A DNA stretch of 64,000 bases from Dreissena polymorpha (lineage: Eukaryota > Mollusca > Bivalvia > Myida > Dreissenidae), in NCBI RefSeq assembly GCF_020536995.1, contig NC_068356.1:80876107-80940106 (forward strand), given 5' to 3'. Below the pieces are notes generated by a model. That model ran no database searches and was not told where the DNA came from. It worked only from the letters and a program-made list of their open reading frames with translations. The translations under genes were made by a program, and so were the position numbers. The number at the start of each line of letters is the position of its first letter. Position 1 is the first letter of the stretch. Below, one piece after another: positions 11,566 through 25,736 of the stretch.

Positions 11566-11611
11566 ATGCCAGTCTCAAAGGGATCTCTTTTTGCCCTCGT
11601 CGTCGTCGTAG
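11566..11611 (+). CDS. Putative secreted Ala/Thr/Pro-rich protein, exon 1 (signal peptide)
   Basis: ATG followed by a basic residue and a hydrophobic run (MPVSKGSLFALVVVV), then donor G|GTAAGAG, ending one base into a codon. With exon 2 the start reads as a classical signal peptide. Later exons with compatible phases lie at 19618, 25737, 26351, 28235, 30354 and 32420, and the assembled frame is 277 codons. The predicted product has low-complexity Ala/Thr/Lys/Pro, then Ala-Pro-Thr, then Gln/Pro segments, and a short Cys-containing end. Low-complexity secreted proteins of this style occur among mollusc shell-matrix, mucin-like and adhesive proteins. That is analogy only; I recognise no family. 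Confidence 0.6.
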
Positions 11612-14600
11612 GTAAGAGATAGGATTTTACATAGATAGCGATTTTATGAGTTAAACACACATTCCACCGAGAGACGTTTCTTTAAGTTTCTTTGTTTGTT
11701 TTCTATGCCTAACGACATTCCGCGTTTTCGAACTGACCTACAAACCAAAGATCGTTCAAGATTATTATCTTGTCAAACCCCGAATGCCTTCAAATTATTT
11801 GCATTTTTTATTGTAATACAAAAAAGCAAGTACCAAACGAAAGAATCACTAAGCTCCTGGTGATTATTTAAAAAAAAAAGCCGCGATCATTACATTCATG
11901 GTTCGAACGACTTCTTAATCCATAATATTATAAAATATTAATAGCGTATAATTAAAATATTAAAAACTCGTTGTTTTGTGCTTCAATTTGTAAATTATGC
12001 TAGATGGCATTTAGCCGCCTCGACAGCATATATGCACGGAATTTAAGGCAGATGACCAAAATTGTGTGTACATTATATTCCAATCGTTGTCAATGATTGT
12101 ATTCGAAAAGTCATTTTTAAACGCCTTACAAATATGTAAGCATTGTAATTTATACGGAACAAATGCTTTGTGCACCTTGTATGTTTATCCCTTCAGATAT
12201 ATCGATAAAATACAACGTATTAAATGCATTGTAATATTAACATGCATAATAAAACTGACTTCCTTGTCAAAAGAAGATTTCTTATCCGATAAGACATTTT
12301 TGCGAATATCAACGAATGCTGTTGAGAAGTACATATATAAAGGTACGCATATAACTCCCCAAACGCTTTGCATTGACCATCCTTAGGCCTCATTTTAATC
12401 TTAAGATTTCTGTTGTATGTATTGTCCACTTTCTGTTTTTTTAAAGAATTGAGGAATCCTTATACGAATTTCTCTCTTGCTTCTGAAATTGTATTATTCC
12501 TATATCCGTGTTGATAAACGATAAGGAGTATGAGGCAGGGCAATGAAATTGTGACATATATGCTAACATAACTTAGATTGTGTACCGAAAATTTCAACCG
12601 CTAAACCGATTAACCATATAAACAATATGATGACGGTTTACACATTATATATTGATTGTTTTTGTAATGCATAATTTTACTTGAACGTATGTATGTACAC
12701 GTGATAATTACGAGCGTTCAATAAACGTGTCGCCAACGGAGACAATACTTAACGATTAACCGGTTACAGCATCGCTATTAATGCAATCTCTACTAAAAAT
12801 AACTATGGCCCATACATTATGTCGCCGACGCAGGTTATGCGAGTGTAGGTTTGCTCGAATAAATAAATGACTTTCAATAGTCGTCATCCTTAGCATACTG
12901 TCATTTTCCATCACGATGTTCATATTCGCTTGCTGACAGCTTTATAGTCAATTGTCGACAACATCTGCTCTGAAAACGTGAAAATTGTTTTAGTGATGAC
13001 ATAATAGCCGTTGTATCCAAGCAGACGTTCTCTTTATATTTAGTAAATAAATGCTCTTCAAGCGGTTTTGTTCGAAATCCTTCATATCTTTCTGAACTAT
13101 ACACATTCGCAGTGAATTGTTTTCACCAGCTATTACACGAAATACACAAAACGTAATGGCCAACTCCTGTATGGTCGAGATGGACAAACTGTGTATAATA
13201 TCAAGCGTCAAGTAATGTTATTCTGTGCTTTTGAAACTGCGCCAAAAAAGAACGTTTCGCCGAGTTCGAAAAGGCATAAGTGTTTTTGTTTTGATACTTG
13301 TCTAGTTTTTACTGAAAGGTTATGGACACTTTTACGTTGTTTAAGTTTGTGTTGTAATAAAAAGATTTGCCTAATCGATGTTGCAAAGAAGAATGACTTT
13401 ACGCCAAACATGTTGTTTTTTATATATTGAATTTCCCACTCCAAAGTGTTATTAGGCGTGTATTTTACTCAAGTTTCTTTTTTTGGTTCAGTATAGACAT
13501 GTAACCGGAGATCTTTAAATGTATTTTAGCTTTCACAAATAAACATTTTTCATTAATAACGACAAAAACGCTTTGCCCATAATTAAATTATTTATAGCTC
13601 AGTAAGTATATCTTCGTCATATCCCACTCATAAATCATGCAAATGTCACACGCCGACGGATAAACGCAACAGGAAATTACTAAATGCACATTAACATACA
13701 ATATCATGAATTGTTTTGTCTTTGTTAACTGCGAGTTAATGAACAAAGGCCTACTGTACGAATAAGTCAAAATACATTTTGAAGATATTGACATTGGCGA
13801 TACTTTATACTACATATCAAACTTTGTCAATTCACATAACAAACAATGACAACAACAACACGTTTTATTAAACAATACATCCAGAAAGTCAAAAGCCTTA
13901 GTGGACATTGTAAGCATTTAGCGTTTACAAAGTAAATAGTTAATGAATTAATAAAGTAATAATACATTGAATTGCAAAAACAGACAAGTATTATTAAATA
14001 CTAGGTTTTTATATTAACAACTATCGATAGTATATAAGTAATTATATGTGTAATAACTTCAAATTATAATGGAGCTTATTAATTGCAAGCATATATGAAA
14101 TATATTATCGTGTACATATGTTAGATCTACATGTGAAACAATATAGTAATACTTTTTACTAACCTAAATTTACAACTTTTGTCGTTTTATGAGGCACATG
14201 AATATATAAAAAGCATGTCAAATAATAACTAAAATACAGGAAGCATAACGGCTCTGGTCACATCATAATATTAAATAAAACTGATAATATAACACGGTGT
14301 CTGTAGATAAACAAACACGAAACATGTTCAAAACGTCATGTAATATGCCATACAAAATAAATACATAAAAATAATATAAGTATGTTATTTAAATCCAAAA
14401 TAATAATTTGTATTACATTATTCCTGTTTTTACTTATTTTTAAAGACAACAATATGATAATGAAGCACTGGACCACCTCCTGTGTTTGTTCGCGTGTACA
14501 GATAGATTGTCATTCGTTGGGCAACATCCGTGTACTCAATATAAAGAAGCGAAACTCAGCTGCTAGAGCAGTATTGAATTCTCATTATAAACAAATAGTT

Positions 14601-14679
14601 GGTCCTTTATTTAAGGCAAGTGACCAATTGCCAGAACAGTACGAAACAACACAATACGAAACAACATACACTCATAGAA

Positions 14680-14870
14680 GAATAAAGCTGGGGTCACCGC
14701 CTTGGAACGGTCAATGCAAAGCATTGGGGGTTTAAACCGGTTTTAGAGCGCTCAACCTCACACTTGGCCCAGCAACATTCATGATACATATAAGTGTACA
14801 TAAAATTTAACCTCATAGCATTGGAACTAAAATTAAAAAATAATAAAAGGGAAGACACTGAGCTCTTTTT
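14680..14870. repeat. Dispersed repeat shared with 53158-53330
   Basis: Contains GAACGGTCAATGCAAAGCAT, then GGTTTTAGAGCGC, AACCTCACACTT and AAGTGTACAT in the same order as the sequence at 53158-53330. A short inverted piece lies near 12340-12390 (CAAACGCTTTGCATTGACC). Class unknown. Confidence 0.7.
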
Positions 14871-17550
14871 TTAAATAAAAACAAACAGGATTGATCAGAT
14901 TAGAAACCACATGTACTGGTTACATATTTTGGCCATAACTCAACGCAAGCACACACACAGACGTCAAATTGAGTAGACACTTTTGGCGATACGTCTATTT
15001 TGTTTTAAAATGGTGCAATTTCGAAGGCTTCCGAAATAGTGACTCGTTTACTTTTACATATATATTCTGGAAAAAAAGAATTTATTTCAAATGAACACCC
15101 CGCAATTGGCCTTCATGGGCCTGTTTTGAACTTGACAAAACATTCTTAAAGAAGTGAATATTTTAATTGTATGTCTTTACTGCAAAACGAAAACAGTTGG
15201 ACTGACCATACAGATTTTTTTAAGTGTTGTCTATCTGTTAAGTTTTTAACTTTTAACATGCCCTTCAATACGCCAGTTTCAATGCTTAAACAATAACAAT
15301 ACTTGTATATCACAAACATGGCTGATATTACATAAGTACAACATTGTGCCGTTGTAAAGAGTGTAAGTTATTGTCGTCACTCTGAAAAGGGATATATCGT
15401 TTGTTCAGACGTTTTCTGCAGTGCCCGCGATCTGCTAGTATGCATTCAGACTTTAAGTAAGATTGTCACCAAAATTAAAAGTAGAAACATGTACTTTGTA
15501 CAGGCTTTATTGAACGATTACATTTTCTGTTTGGCCTTTAATGAGTGAGTCTACTGGGATTTACTGGTCGAGGTAAAACGTGGACCTATTTTACAAAACA
15601 AATGTATTCGTGTATGTGCATCTCTTACGCTTACGTCAAAAAAAACTTTACGAATTTTATTTTGTTACAGTATTATTATCAAAATGAAAACAATTAGTAA
15701 ATTAACATTTATATAATTTATCTTAACCGTTGGAATGACAATGCCAATTCTCCATTTCATTACTTGGACGATTTAATGAATATAGTATATCCATGACCAA
15801 TGTCTATAGTTCGAAATATAGCCGCATTATTGGATTGACTTTGCCATCTTATTCATATGGCTTACGATAAAAGCGTAGGAAACGTTCGTAAGAAAATGGA
15901 CGAATCCGACATAAATGGAAATATAGGGCAGAGATCTCAAATAGACAGCACAGATTAGTTTAAGGTCTAGAATATTTCTTGATAAGCAATTTAAACAGAC
16001 TAGTCGATATACTCATTGTTGCGCGTTCTGCTTTGTGTATAGTATAATGCAAAAAAGGAGTGGTTATACATAATTTCCACGAATGTGTCAACAATCCTAA
16101 TCTGTTGGGAAAGCCGATGGAGCTTTAACTTTGAGTGGTGTCAATTATTATTATGTAGTAGCCTTTAAAAATAGGTCACGCGAATACTCGATTGTGCATA
16201 AGTCGTGACCTGCACAGGAAAATTATTTCACGCGATTGATTCGTCGATGGTCAGTATGTCGCAGCCTGCAAAAAGGTTATAGATCTAGATTCCAATTCTC
16301 ATAATCGCACTCATACTTTAACCGATATGTCCGTGAGCAGTCTCAAACAGTTTCAGCTGTCTCACGCCCGACATATGTTTTTTAAAGACTAAACAATGAA
16401 AGGCAATACCTATTGATTCAGACGCTTACTGTATGGATTGTCTTAACACATCGATATACCAAAAATATGGTCATGTTACATTAGGTTAATAATGTAGATT
16501 CTAATTATTATTTACAAAACATGCACGTAAACTATAGACCATTAACACTATAGTATAGTGTTCGTTATATGCATTGTAGTAACTAAATAACACATTGCTG
16601 CAAGTGAGTGGAAAGAGAGGAGAACGTTTGTCATTCAATATTATGAAATATTATTCGTGCGGATGTCTAGAGCACCGTTGATAAATTTAGAAGAAGTATA
16701 ATGCCATTATAATATGTGATATGAGTAATGCGTGATAACTAAAATCGGTTAAACTAATATTTATCGGGTAAATCTTTCGAAAAAAATTGTTAAATTGCTT
16801 TAACAAATGAATTGATTCTTCGTGAAATGACATTCGCATGACTAATACAATAATCATAATTTATTGTTTATTTGTCGTTACAGCTAACGGTTTGAGTCGT
16901 GTCGATAAACCAGTAAACGGATCATACATCCATCATAACAGCCACACATGCCTATAAAAAAACAATGTAATTTCCTGGTTGAGAAATCAAATTTGAAGAA
17001 AGGATGGAGGGAACGATTAAATGCATAGGATTTGTTACTGCATTTTTAATATAAAAAATGTGTTTATTGTCATAAGTTTGGCATAAATCTTCTGTTTGTA
17101 TAAGTTTGCTTTTGCGTTTGTGGTATGATTAACGGGTCGATTTTTTGTAAATAAAATATAGTTCTGTGTTATTGGTTACATACCATCCTTTGCTGATATG
17201 CATGTTTGACTTAAATGAGTTTTCTAATTGATTGATATTAAAGGCCATACAATGCGTTTCCTTCTCCTCTAAAACCGCATATGATGCGCTTGCATAGATG
17301 CTCAAAGTTTTGCAAATCAAGTTATAGACACTAATCATACTAATTGAGTAAACAAAACGCTAATAAAACATTTGACATTTTTGGAATATCATGCTGCTTG
17401 AAATTAAGTAATAAGGTAAGTTCCAACAATTCATTGACATCTTTAAATGGATCAAGGAATTGACTGCCGTAAGCGTAACTGGCCGTTAAAGGTTTAAAGC
17501 CACACACTTTGCCTCTGACCTTGAAATGAATATGTGTTAATAAATAAATA

Positions 17551-17554
17551 TGTA

Positions 17555-17601
<47 letters not shown>
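17551..17601. repeat. (TA)n microsatellite
   Basis: A run of alternating TA of about 40 bp, preceded by an interrupted TATG stretch. Confidence 0.95.
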
Positions 17602-17604
<3 letters not shown>

Positions 17605-17629
17605 ATTGAAAGTTTGCACAATTGTCATT

Positions 17630-18006
17630 AAATCTATAGCCTAGTTAGCAAGTAATTTATTATTTTTTAAACGGTACCGCTTTTAAAACCGAAAGTAGGA
17701 TTTCTATATGTATACGTCCATTTCTACAAATGCGATTATTTTTAAGTTTTAAAACGCAAAAAGACGGATTTCTAGCTTTTTACCACCATATATATTCTAA
17801 TTGGCATAGATAAAATTAAATCTATAGCCTAGTTAGCAAGTAATTTACTTTTTTTCAAACGGTACCGCTTTTAAAACCGAAATTTGGATTTCTAGACGTA
17901 TACATTCATTTCGACAAACGCGATTATTTTATAGTTTTAAAGTGCAAAAAAAGACTGATTTATACCTTGTAACCACCAGATATATTCGAATTGGCATAGA
18001 TAAAAT
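17630..18006. repeat. 188-bp tandem duplication
   Basis: Two copies (17630-17817 and 17818-18006) share AATCTATAGCCTAGTTAGCA, AAACGGTACCGCTTTTAAAA and ATTGGCATAGATAAAAT at the same spacing, with about 15% divergence by eye. Confidence 0.9.
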
Positions 18007-19617
18007 ATGTTTCTTATTTATACTTAAACTTACTATGCCAATTAAGTTGTGTGGCTTTAAGAACTAAGCCCATATGGTGTATGTGGTTCTATGTAAGCCT
18101 TTCTTTGCTGTTCATACAAAAAGGGATGTGAATCCAAGTACAGGAAATATTACAAAATAGTCATCGCTTATTATTAAGTTACTTTAACGGAGCTGAAATA
18201 TATGGTGTTGTAAACCCCACAAGTATCATACGTACAAGTAACTTGTTAAACAACATGTGACATAGTCTTTAAAACTCAATAATAAACATACACAAGTCCT
18301 TTTTAATGTTCATCACAATTTATTTCTATTTATTTAATTTCAACACACCGGTTTCCACTGTTCGTAAAATATTTTGTAATGGCCTATCGGCCCACATGAC
18401 AATAGCTAATTGTGTGACCGTTATGTTTGGCCGTGTACGAGAATCTCTTTTTTTATACTGAAGAACTGTGTATTATTATAGATTGGAACACCCAATGCTG
18501 ACGTGTACAATCTTGTGCAAAACAACATGCCCAAATGTAGCGAAGTAACATTATATGCGATGGCCAAATACGGGTGGTAGTCAGCTATTAACATAAAATC
18601 ATACAACACCCTAGACATGTCTTATTAGCGATCAGCAATGAGTAATTAACTTGGTGTGTACTTCTGGTCTATATTGACGTTATTTATAATTACCATCTGT
18701 ATTGCTCATCTGATATCGTACTGAGCATGTATCCGATAAATCATTAATTAGCTGTGCTCTTTGTATGTAAGATATTGCTTATAGTAGGAATTTTTGCCAA
18801 TTTCGTGACCCATTAATAACATTGAATTTCTGTTGTTTATAATTTTCCAATGCGTATAATATTGTGTATACTAATATTTAATATAATAGTTGATGTGTTA
18901 CGCTACAACCAACAGCTACTATATCAAAACGTAAGGGCGTACTGTGTACCGTGATATAGTACATGACTTAAAAGTATTATAAATCGGTCAGTTATGTTTA
19001 TGACAGCTCATGTGTGGTATTTCCCAAACAATAGCTTGCTCCTTGATTTATCTATTAATATATTAATCAACTTGACGCTACACAATTCCGCGTCTTGTGT
19101 TGACGTAATTAAGTCTGTCATCGTCTGAAGAAGTAATCTTTTAAATTCTTCGTATGGTCTCTGTCTTGTGTTGACGTATTAAAGTATGTCATCGTCTGAA
19201 GGGGTCGTCGCACAAATTTCCTCTTGTGGTCTCCGTCATCAAGGTTGTTCTGTTCACATCGATGATCGATTATTGTTATGTACACGTAGTATTACAACGA
19301 GCAGCAATCGGTTATTGATAACACTGCCATCACTGCATTATGACTCGTCCGCATTTTCTGAAAACTTAATTTTGGTTAGCTTAGATTAGATGTCGTTGCT
19401 AAAAACTTTCACGACCAGGTAAATTAAACCAACATATTCGAACGTCTAAGTAAGCTTAATTTATAAAACAAAATCGCATGCTCATTAAATCGCTGACAAT
19501 CGAAAAACGGTCCTATTTAAACTCTATAGGATATATAATTTATATATTTAATCATTTAAAAATATAATACAAATTTAATATTTTATATATACATATATAT
19601 TATTATTATATTTTCAG

Positions 19618-19680
19618 CTGTTACAGTCGACTATGCTAGGAGTCAAACCACTGGTGAGGAACAAGAAAACGAAATGGAAG
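19618..19680 (+). CDS. Secreted-protein gene, exon 2
   Basis: The acceptor ATATTTTCAG and donor GTACCG bound a 63-nt symmetric exon (one base into a codon at both ends). It encodes AVTVDYARSQTTGEEQENEME. The first residues extend the hydrophobic core of the signal peptide, and cleavage is plausible near ARS|QTT. The acidic Glu-rich stretch would be the mature N-terminus. The phase match with exon 1 (G+CT giving Ala) supports the link. Confidence 0.6.
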
Positions 19681-22600
19681 GTACCGGGTGGTCATGTTCA
19701 AACAGCCAAGGAAAACTTTACCCCGCCACCGCCATTTTTTTATATAAAAACCAAATTCTTTGAATAATTAACGCACACGGGGTCTCTGGTTGTTGCTGAA
19801 AAACATAAGTATGTACGTAACAAATCCCTCTCACCCATGCATATCTTTTAAGGAAACAAAATACTTAAAATACAAACAACTTGTTTAACAGTTAATTTCA
19901 TTTAAATATATTACCACTTCAAACTTAAATTTGTTTACTATTATTAATGAAATTAAATTTCTCTAGCTTTATATATAAACAGACGAGATGACCTTTTTTC
20001 TTTTACCTTACTTGTATAGTGTAAACGTTTTCAAACAAACATGAACATTTACGATACACCATGCGTTAGTGCATGGATAATACTTGATTTCCTGCTCACA
20101 ACTTTTTTTAGTAAACACGCTGGCATTTACTCTCGCTAGAAAGCAATCAATTACAACAAAAACTCGTACAGGTGTTTTAAGCAGCAAAACCAAGTATGCG
20201 ATCCTTTTTTTGTTGTCAGAACATTTACAAGTTTTAAATTTTCGACAAAGATAAATGAACTGTCCCGACACGATGACCTGTTTGCCAAGCGAAATGTCAA
20301 AATTAAGATATTTTTAGTAACATTCTTAATTATGTTTATTCTTTTGATAGTGTTTTTTTTTTCTTCTAGAACAACTTAGAGTCATTCCATAGGTTTCCAC
20401 GCCTTGCAATTTTGTGTTTTATTTGCTTATTTTTTTATGAGATATTTGTAAAGTGTTCCTTGGTTGTAAGCAGCGCTTTGATATCCACGGAAAACAAACA
20501 GCCATACAAGTACAATAATTTACATTTATAAATGTGTTTTATTTGCAGAAAGTTTTAAGGTAACAGTAAATACTTTATCCAGATTGAACTTCAATTTCCT
20601 TTCAAAACCACAGTATATTCTCGGGATAAAACCATTGAATGTTGGTGTATAAAGTTACATATGAACAATAAAGAAGAATAAAACACAAACCAAGTACTTG
20701 GTTTACAATCGTTTGCCTATTCTCGTAGATTATAATGGTTTTGAAAGGACAATGCACCTTTAAAGCGATGATGTTATAAGGCAGTTGTGGATACAAACCG
20801 TTTGTCGGAATGAACATGTACAGACATAACAACCAACAGTTCCTAATACGTTAACAAGAAGGGGCTTGCACAAGATATTTGGTACCTATGCAATATATTT
20901 CTTTCCTTTTATAACTTATGACATTGGTTGATTGACAAAGTTAGTCAGTTTATAAAATTAATACATGCATATTCGAGAGCACTTCCTTAGTGGATCTTTG
21001 TTATCGCAATCGTTTTTAATCATATGAATGTTAAATAAAATATAAGTAACGAATGTGTTATCCACATATTGTTAAGTACCAAACATTTTGTGCCACTCTT
21101 ACTCTAGATCTAACATAGTCCTGGAGTGCTAAACACAACTAAAGTAACATCGGTAAGGTCGCGTATTATCCATGTAATGTATTTATACTTGGTAAAATAC
21201 AAGGCGGTCATCACCACGTCAAGCATATAATTAGATATACATGAAATGCCTCTGACTTTTTTCATTGATTCATTAGGGGTTTGAACGAAACATTATTTAT
21301 GATTTATTTATTATATTCGAAAAAGCCAGACGTTGTGTGTAGATGTCAAGTTTAAACATTCTATAGTTTACTTTTCATTTACTTCGAACGATACCCAATT
21401 GATGTTGACTACGTATGTACTAATTATTAGTAGGAACATAAATACTCTGAATATAATGTAGCTTAAGATGTGTGGTTTTGGCCGCTTCTTGGCATGTTTG
21501 ATACTTATGTAGAATATTAAGACAAGGGTTATTATTTAATGATGACTGTTACATGTGTTTTCGTGTTGTCAATAGACGGCTTAGATATGTAATTCACAAA
21601 GGTTACTTTTCTTTCCGATTTTATTTTTCTGCAAAACAAAACGATAGCAATAAACTTCTTACATTACAGGCATTCAATGGCTTCAAGTTTTCTTATACAG
21701 GCGATATTAGTCTAGGGGTAAATATAGCGTCGCCGTTCGAGCTCGACACTTCTGTAGCATGATACAGAAATTGTAAAGCAGTAAGAATCGTGTAACTTGA
21801 AGTGATCAAGTTTTGTTTTGATTTTACAAAATCGTCTTTAATATAAGCAGAACGTTCGTTTTCTAATCTTAAGTTTAAAGTTCTTATTTGTTATAATGAG
21901 TTTAGAAAACAAATGTTTAAATATATTTGCGACAAGTATTGTGATTGCTTGATCTCCGGTTGTATATAATAATTTCGCTAATTTAGCAGGACAATATTTT
22001 CAAATCGCTTTCTTTTCTTTAACGATAAATTTTACAATAATGTCTAGAATACTATCAAAACTAGCAAGTGAATGATTTATAAACAGTTCATCATTAAAGA
22101 TTTATCAAAGAAGATTTGATAATCATGATGTGTGGTGATTAGTTGATAATAATGTAATATTAATGGTTGATCATTAAAGGTTGTACAGGAATAACTTTAT
22201 CGTCAAATTTTATGCAAATTCAAGCACAGTGACTTATTGTTACGTTAAGGAAGATTTTATTTCGTCGATGCATCAACGCACATTTTAATTGAACAGTTTT
22301 ACGAGCACCGTTTCCTGTAATTGCAAATCGGCATTGCTAATAATGCAAATACTGAATAAATAGAATTCAACTAAATTATAAATCCTTGGCGTTGATTTAT
22401 TATTCGTGACAGTGATGAAGCATCTGACCTTGGAGTTATTTCAGGTCAATATGCGGTTGGGAAATTCCTTAAGAAAAAGAACGTGTAATTCTGTTGATAC
22501 GAATGGGATTTACACATTTTTACGACAAAATCATATAAATATCATACGCCATAGAAAGGGATACAACGTATTGTCAACGCGAGGATGTCAATTTCAACCG

Positions 22601-23893
22601 AAGCGTAAGCCGACGTTGATATTTAGGGTTATCTATTCGTTGTATTATACTCAATGCACAGTGTGATGTTTATTTTAGTCAACCGAACAAACAAGCCTAA
22701 CTTCCTTTAAAAATCATTATAATTGTTAGGAACTTAGGGTCATTCTGCAATACTGTTCAATACTTGTGTGACGCGATCAGCTATTTATAGACGTGCAATT
22801 TTAACAACAGGGCGTGTGATCAACATATAGTTCTGCACCGCGTTAGTTTAAATCGGTAATGGAAAAAAACGTAGACTAATTAATATGAATTTTTTCGTGC
22901 GAAAAAATACACATTATTTAACCACATCAAATACGCACATCAAAAGAAAACAACATACATTACATGACAAACAATATCAATATATTTACATAATATTCAT
23001 AAGGATACATGCTTGTGGAGAAGAATATAAATTTAAATGCGTTAGGTATTTTATTTAAAAATATGATTGTTAGCATACTTATACTTTTAATAAATATTAT
23101 CATTCTTCTTGTAGGTTCGTATTGTTATATAATAAACAATAGAACTCCATATAAAATAATTCCAGAAAAATAATTATTAAAAAATGTATTAATATAATAT
23201 AATTTCAAAGTGTAGATTTTGCGTTTTGAACAAATAGCGCGATAACTGTGTAGCTAAAAAATATGTAAAAGCAGTGCAAACACATTTCTCTTCATTTAAG
23301 TGCGTTGTTACAGAACATTTTCAGTGTACCGTGTTAGGTTTACATGTATGACCTCAGGTATCATTTTCTTCAGCGACGTCGAAAATTGTTTACAAAAATA
23401 TTTCTAATCTAATACATGTTTGAAGAACAAATTCACACTTTGAGTTAGGTTTTTACTAGTCATTGTGATTCTACAACAAATCGTATTTCTCATAAGCATG
23501 ATTTAGATTAAATTAAAACGTAACCCTCATTATATATTAAATAACGGCTCAGTCCTTGATGAGTCTCTGTGTTTTCAAATTTAGTTTTAACCAATCATAC
23601 GCAGTTACGTGACTGGGCGTACTCCTACACCTACCAATGGGTCAGACATTTTTATGAATGACAAATAGTTTACGTAACGGGACATAAACCCCGTTAAGTG
23701 TTTACAATTGCCCTACACCTGATTGTTTTGCAAACTGAATTTTTTAACAGCTTATATAATATGAATATTTTCGAATATACTATGACACTGAAGGATAACT
23801 ATATTATTCAGCGACACAAACGTGCTTGTGGTTAAGATATTGGCCTTCATAACATGTATTCAAATTAACTTGTTGTCCCTTATTTTACTATGG
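19681..23893. other. Intron sequence, nothing recognised
   Basis: AT-rich with no supported exon or RNA gene. The open frames at 20008-20271, 20602-20832 and 22406-22666 have no splice context or recognisable composition. Missed small exons are possible, since the flanking exons are symmetric and would tolerate one. Confidence 0.45.
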
Positions 23894-24107
23894 CTCACTG
23901 GGTCATTGTCGACCTGAAATCGCTTGAAGTCACCCGGGGTGTCTAGAAGCCCTATGGTGACTTCAAGCCGATTCAGGTCACCCTGGGGTGACTTCAAGCC
24001 GACCGGGTGACTAGAATCGGCTTGAAGTCACCCCAGGGTGACATGAATCGGCTTCTAGTTACCCCAAGTGATTTCAAGCCATTTCAGGTCGACAATGACC
24101 CGATGAG
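23894..24107. mobile_element. Palindromic element built of GGTGACTTCAAGCC blocks, copy 1
   Basis: The ends are inverted repeats: TGGGTCATTGTCGACCTGAA on the left, its complement (TTTCAGGTCGACAATGACCC) on the right. Between them are at least six blocks of GGTGACTTCAAGCC-like sequence in alternating orientation, separated by short GAATCGG or GATTCAGG spacers. The block is much more GC-rich than its surroundings. A shorter copy lies at 54346-54496. Non-coding. Confidence 0.85.
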
Positions 24108-25235
24108 CTTTACTATGAATGTGATTTTCTAAAGAGGTCAATTGCCAGCATAAACGTTGTCAAGGATGTATTACATTCATGAACAGTATTGTAATGTATA
24201 AATTTTTCAAATTTAGCAAACCTTATTGACTGATACAACTGTCAACTAGGATAATAGAAACGACTTACTATTCATGCTGAGGTGTAACAAAGTTATGCGC
24301 ATTTATAGTTAATTGTTGTGACGTGATATGTCAGTTCTGCTATTTTATTTTACTTTATATTAGCATTTCTTCACAAAATATTCAGAAAAACACTTACAGC
24401 GTTTGAACTTGTTGCTTTTAAGAGTACTAACATACGAAAGGCAAACGAGTTGTCTTGCACATATCATATTACGCGTTGTAGTTTAGATGGTCAAGGCGGT
24501 TGGGCTTTCTTCCGGACACTTCGATTCCGGACACACACACGAAATGCGAACATCAAAATGATCAAAATGAAAAAATATATTAAAGAGTATTATTACAACA
24601 TACATATAAGTGATACATACAGCAACTGGTTATTATTATCTTTGGCAAATTGCTCAAAAACTTCAAAACCTTTGCCTACTATAATAAAATAACAAACGTA
24701 TTACGCATGTATCATTTGTATTTGCATTTGAATAAAAACAATTGTTTGGAATTTTCCGCAACAAAGAAGCGATACACTTCCCATAATTAGTAACTGATTC
24801 TTTTTTAGGTCACCGCATCCAGGATATCACATTGACTATCATTGCAAATAATGGTGCGCTGAAGTTGAATACATATATGCACTGTGTTCAAATGCATTTT
24901 TTCAGGTCATTTATGGATTAATTATTGTAGTCATAATATGTTACTTTATGTTTCAAAGGGTAGTATCTTTAAATATATATTCTTGGTTATTTGACAATTT
25001 GACTTGTAGTATAAGTTAAAATAATTAAGAGTGAAACGTTTGTTGCACCTGAAAGACATAATTCTTATAACAGAATTCCTCAGCACATATATTTTCAAGA
25101 TTAAACTTATGCACTCTTAAAGTATCTTATTATTATTTTATTGCTAAGTTTATTTTGTTCCCGTGATATATTTAAAAACGTTCTAACGCAAAATGTCTCT
25201 AACAGTACATTTTAAAATTTTACTTTTGTGGGAAT
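24108..25235. other. Intron sequence, nothing recognised
   Basis: AT-rich. The 80-codon frame at 24450-24692 has no support. Confidence 0.45.
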
Positions 25236-25419
25236 ATTGTGATTAAATTAAGTTAAACCATTGTCATTTTAAATGTCTTGCGAATTGATAGCATATTAAT
25301 GAAATTACAGCTAACAAGTTCGTCGCATTATATATATTTTAAAATATACAGTTAAGTTTATATTACTGTAATCTAAGTAATGTTTATATACGTATTATAC
25401 GTATTTTACAAGTTAATAG
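25236..25419. repeat. Direct repeat left of exons 3-4 (partner at 27641)
   Basis: About 184 bp nearly identical to 27641-27821, including AACAAGTTCGTCGCATTATA and TTTATATTACTGTAATCTAA, in the same orientation. The two copies bracket the exons at 25737 and 26351. Confidence 0.9.
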
Positions 25420-25736
25420 TGACTTGATTTAATATCAGCCGCCTAGTTGGTTAACGTGATCTATGATATGTTTGTCTCTGCTTCAACACGTCTTCCCATT
25501 TTGATAACAAAGTCACGCGTTTTTATGGGTTCTACTTTGTCATTTATAAGACACTTGCAAATTTAGCATTGACTTAACATAAATTTCGTCAATATAATTA
25601 CAATCGTTTTTTGTTTCCGTCGCGTTAACTTCATGATTGGCGCATTGTATACATATCGCTTTGCGCCAAACGCTTGACGCATTCTGTAGCGGCCTCTTGT
25701 GTAGTATAACCGCCGGTCTGCTTGCCCTCCTCAAAG

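Larger units (their letters stand above)
11612..19617 (+). other. 8-kb intron 1 of the secreted-protein gene
   Basis: No further exon supported. It contains a dispersed repeat (about 14680-14870), a TA microsatellite (17551-17601), a 188-bp tandem duplication (17630-18006) and a direct repeat near 19091 and 19163 (CTTGTGTTGACGTA, 72 bp apart). The frame at 12066-12386 and its antisense partner have no supporting features. Confidence 0.5.

Noticed and set aside
25705-25736. Earlier acceptor for exon 3 (TGTGTAG at 25704)
   Set aside because: It would leave exon 3 out of phase with exon 2; the acceptor at 25736 fits.
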